Shown here: positions 5,342 to 5,419 of the stretch, piece after piece
Numbering within the stretch: the stretch's first letter is position 1
How the letters are laid out: each line of letters starts with the position of its first letter
Source of the DNA: Desulfobacteraceae bacterium
GTDB taxonomy: Bacteria; Desulfobacterota; DSM-4660; Desulfatiglandales; B25-G16
Reading direction: 5' to 3'
Length of the DNA: 5,419 bases
Assembly (NCBI GenBank): GCA_030669265.1
Contig: DAOVDY010000071.1
Span: forward strand, 1-5,419
Notes under the pieces: model-generated
Seen by the model: the letters and a program-made list of their open reading frames with translations, nothing else
Told to the model about the DNA's origin: nothing
Databases searched by the model: none
Made by a program: the position numbers and the translations under genes

Positions 5342-5419
5342 CGTAGAACGGTTGCGGCTACGCAGCTCGAATCGGTTAACGGCTAATCCCGACATCTCGG
5401 GAAAACCAGCAGCGCAACC
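5342..5419. other. GC-rich nested palindrome at the window edge, upstream of the mutase
   Basis: GGTTGCG (5350-5356) pairs with CGCAACC (5413-5419). Inside it GGTT (5374-5377) pairs with AACC (5404-5407), and TCCCGA (5387-5392) pairs with TCGGGA (5397-5402) around a 4-base loop. CGTAG (5342-5346) can also pair with CTACG (5358-5362). G plus C is 41 of 70 bases in 5350-5419, against clearly AT-rich sequence just before it. No protein frame explains it. It lies about 100 bases upstream of the mutase start, so it could be a leader RNA, the end of a neighbouring structured repeat or mobile element, or a terminator region of an upstream gene. It does not fit tRNA geometry, and I do not recognise a known riboswitch. 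It may continue past the window. Confidence 0.45.

Noticed and set aside
5350..5419. tRNA gene on the minus strand (7-bp outer stem and a TTCGA motif)
   Set aside because: The TTCGA is misplaced relative to the outer stem, the would-be T-stem does not pair, and no D-arm/anticodon-arm arrangement fits the 70-base length.
5300..5419. Cobalamin riboswitch upstream of the B12-dependent mutase
   Set aside because: Apart from a short GCCACT match there is no B12 box or multi-helix core, and that match belongs to the repeat core instead.
5350..5419. Integron attC site
   Set aside because: The outer repeats do not fit the RYYYAAC / GTTRRRY core sites, and no gene cassette or integrase is present.

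Overview
The window carries four protein-coding genes from a bacterium of moderate-to-low GC. All four point to acyl-CoA chemistry: a methylmalonyl-CoA epimerase-type protein, a PaaK-like acyl-CoA ligase, a FadD-like acyl-CoA ligase, and a stand-alone large (catalytic) subunit of the B12-dependent methylmalonyl-CoA mutase family. Separate large and small mutase subunits plus several CoA ligases suggest an anaerobic acid- or hydrocarbon-degrading bacterium, for example Desulfobacterota or a syntroph. That placement is inference; no marker gene is present.

Layout: 1-85 is a leader with a strong purine-rich ribosome-binding site that serves a 20-codon ORF rather than the epimerase start. 86-493 (+) is the epimerase. 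494-591 is a short gap with a small hairpin. 592-1947 (+) is the PaaK-like ligase. A 26-base gap separates it from the convergent FadD-like ligase, 1974-3473 (-). The 146-base gap 3474-3619 is almost filled by a 126-base inverted-repeat element. 3620-5248 (-) is the mutase large subunit, with a good ribosome-binding site. 5249-5419 is non-coding: an AT-rich leader, then a GC-rich nested palindrome reaching the window edge.

Possible joint role: the ligases activate carboxylic acids to CoA thioesters, the mutase interconverts a succinyl-CoA-type and a malonyl-CoA-type thioester, and the epimerase sets the configuration of the alpha carbon. This fits the ordinary methylmalonyl-CoA (propionate) route. 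However, the mutase keeps the Tyr/Arg pair that binds the substrate carboxylate while two other usually conserved substrate-channel segments are replaced, one by six consecutive glycines. A larger alkyl- or aryl-substituted substrate is therefore a reasonable hypothesis, unproven here. No small B12-binding subunit lies in the window.

The most unusual non-coding features are the inverted-repeat element between the mutase and the FadD-like ligase, whose arms pair better as RNA in the direction of those genes than as DNA, and the unidentified GC-rich palindrome upstream of the mutase.
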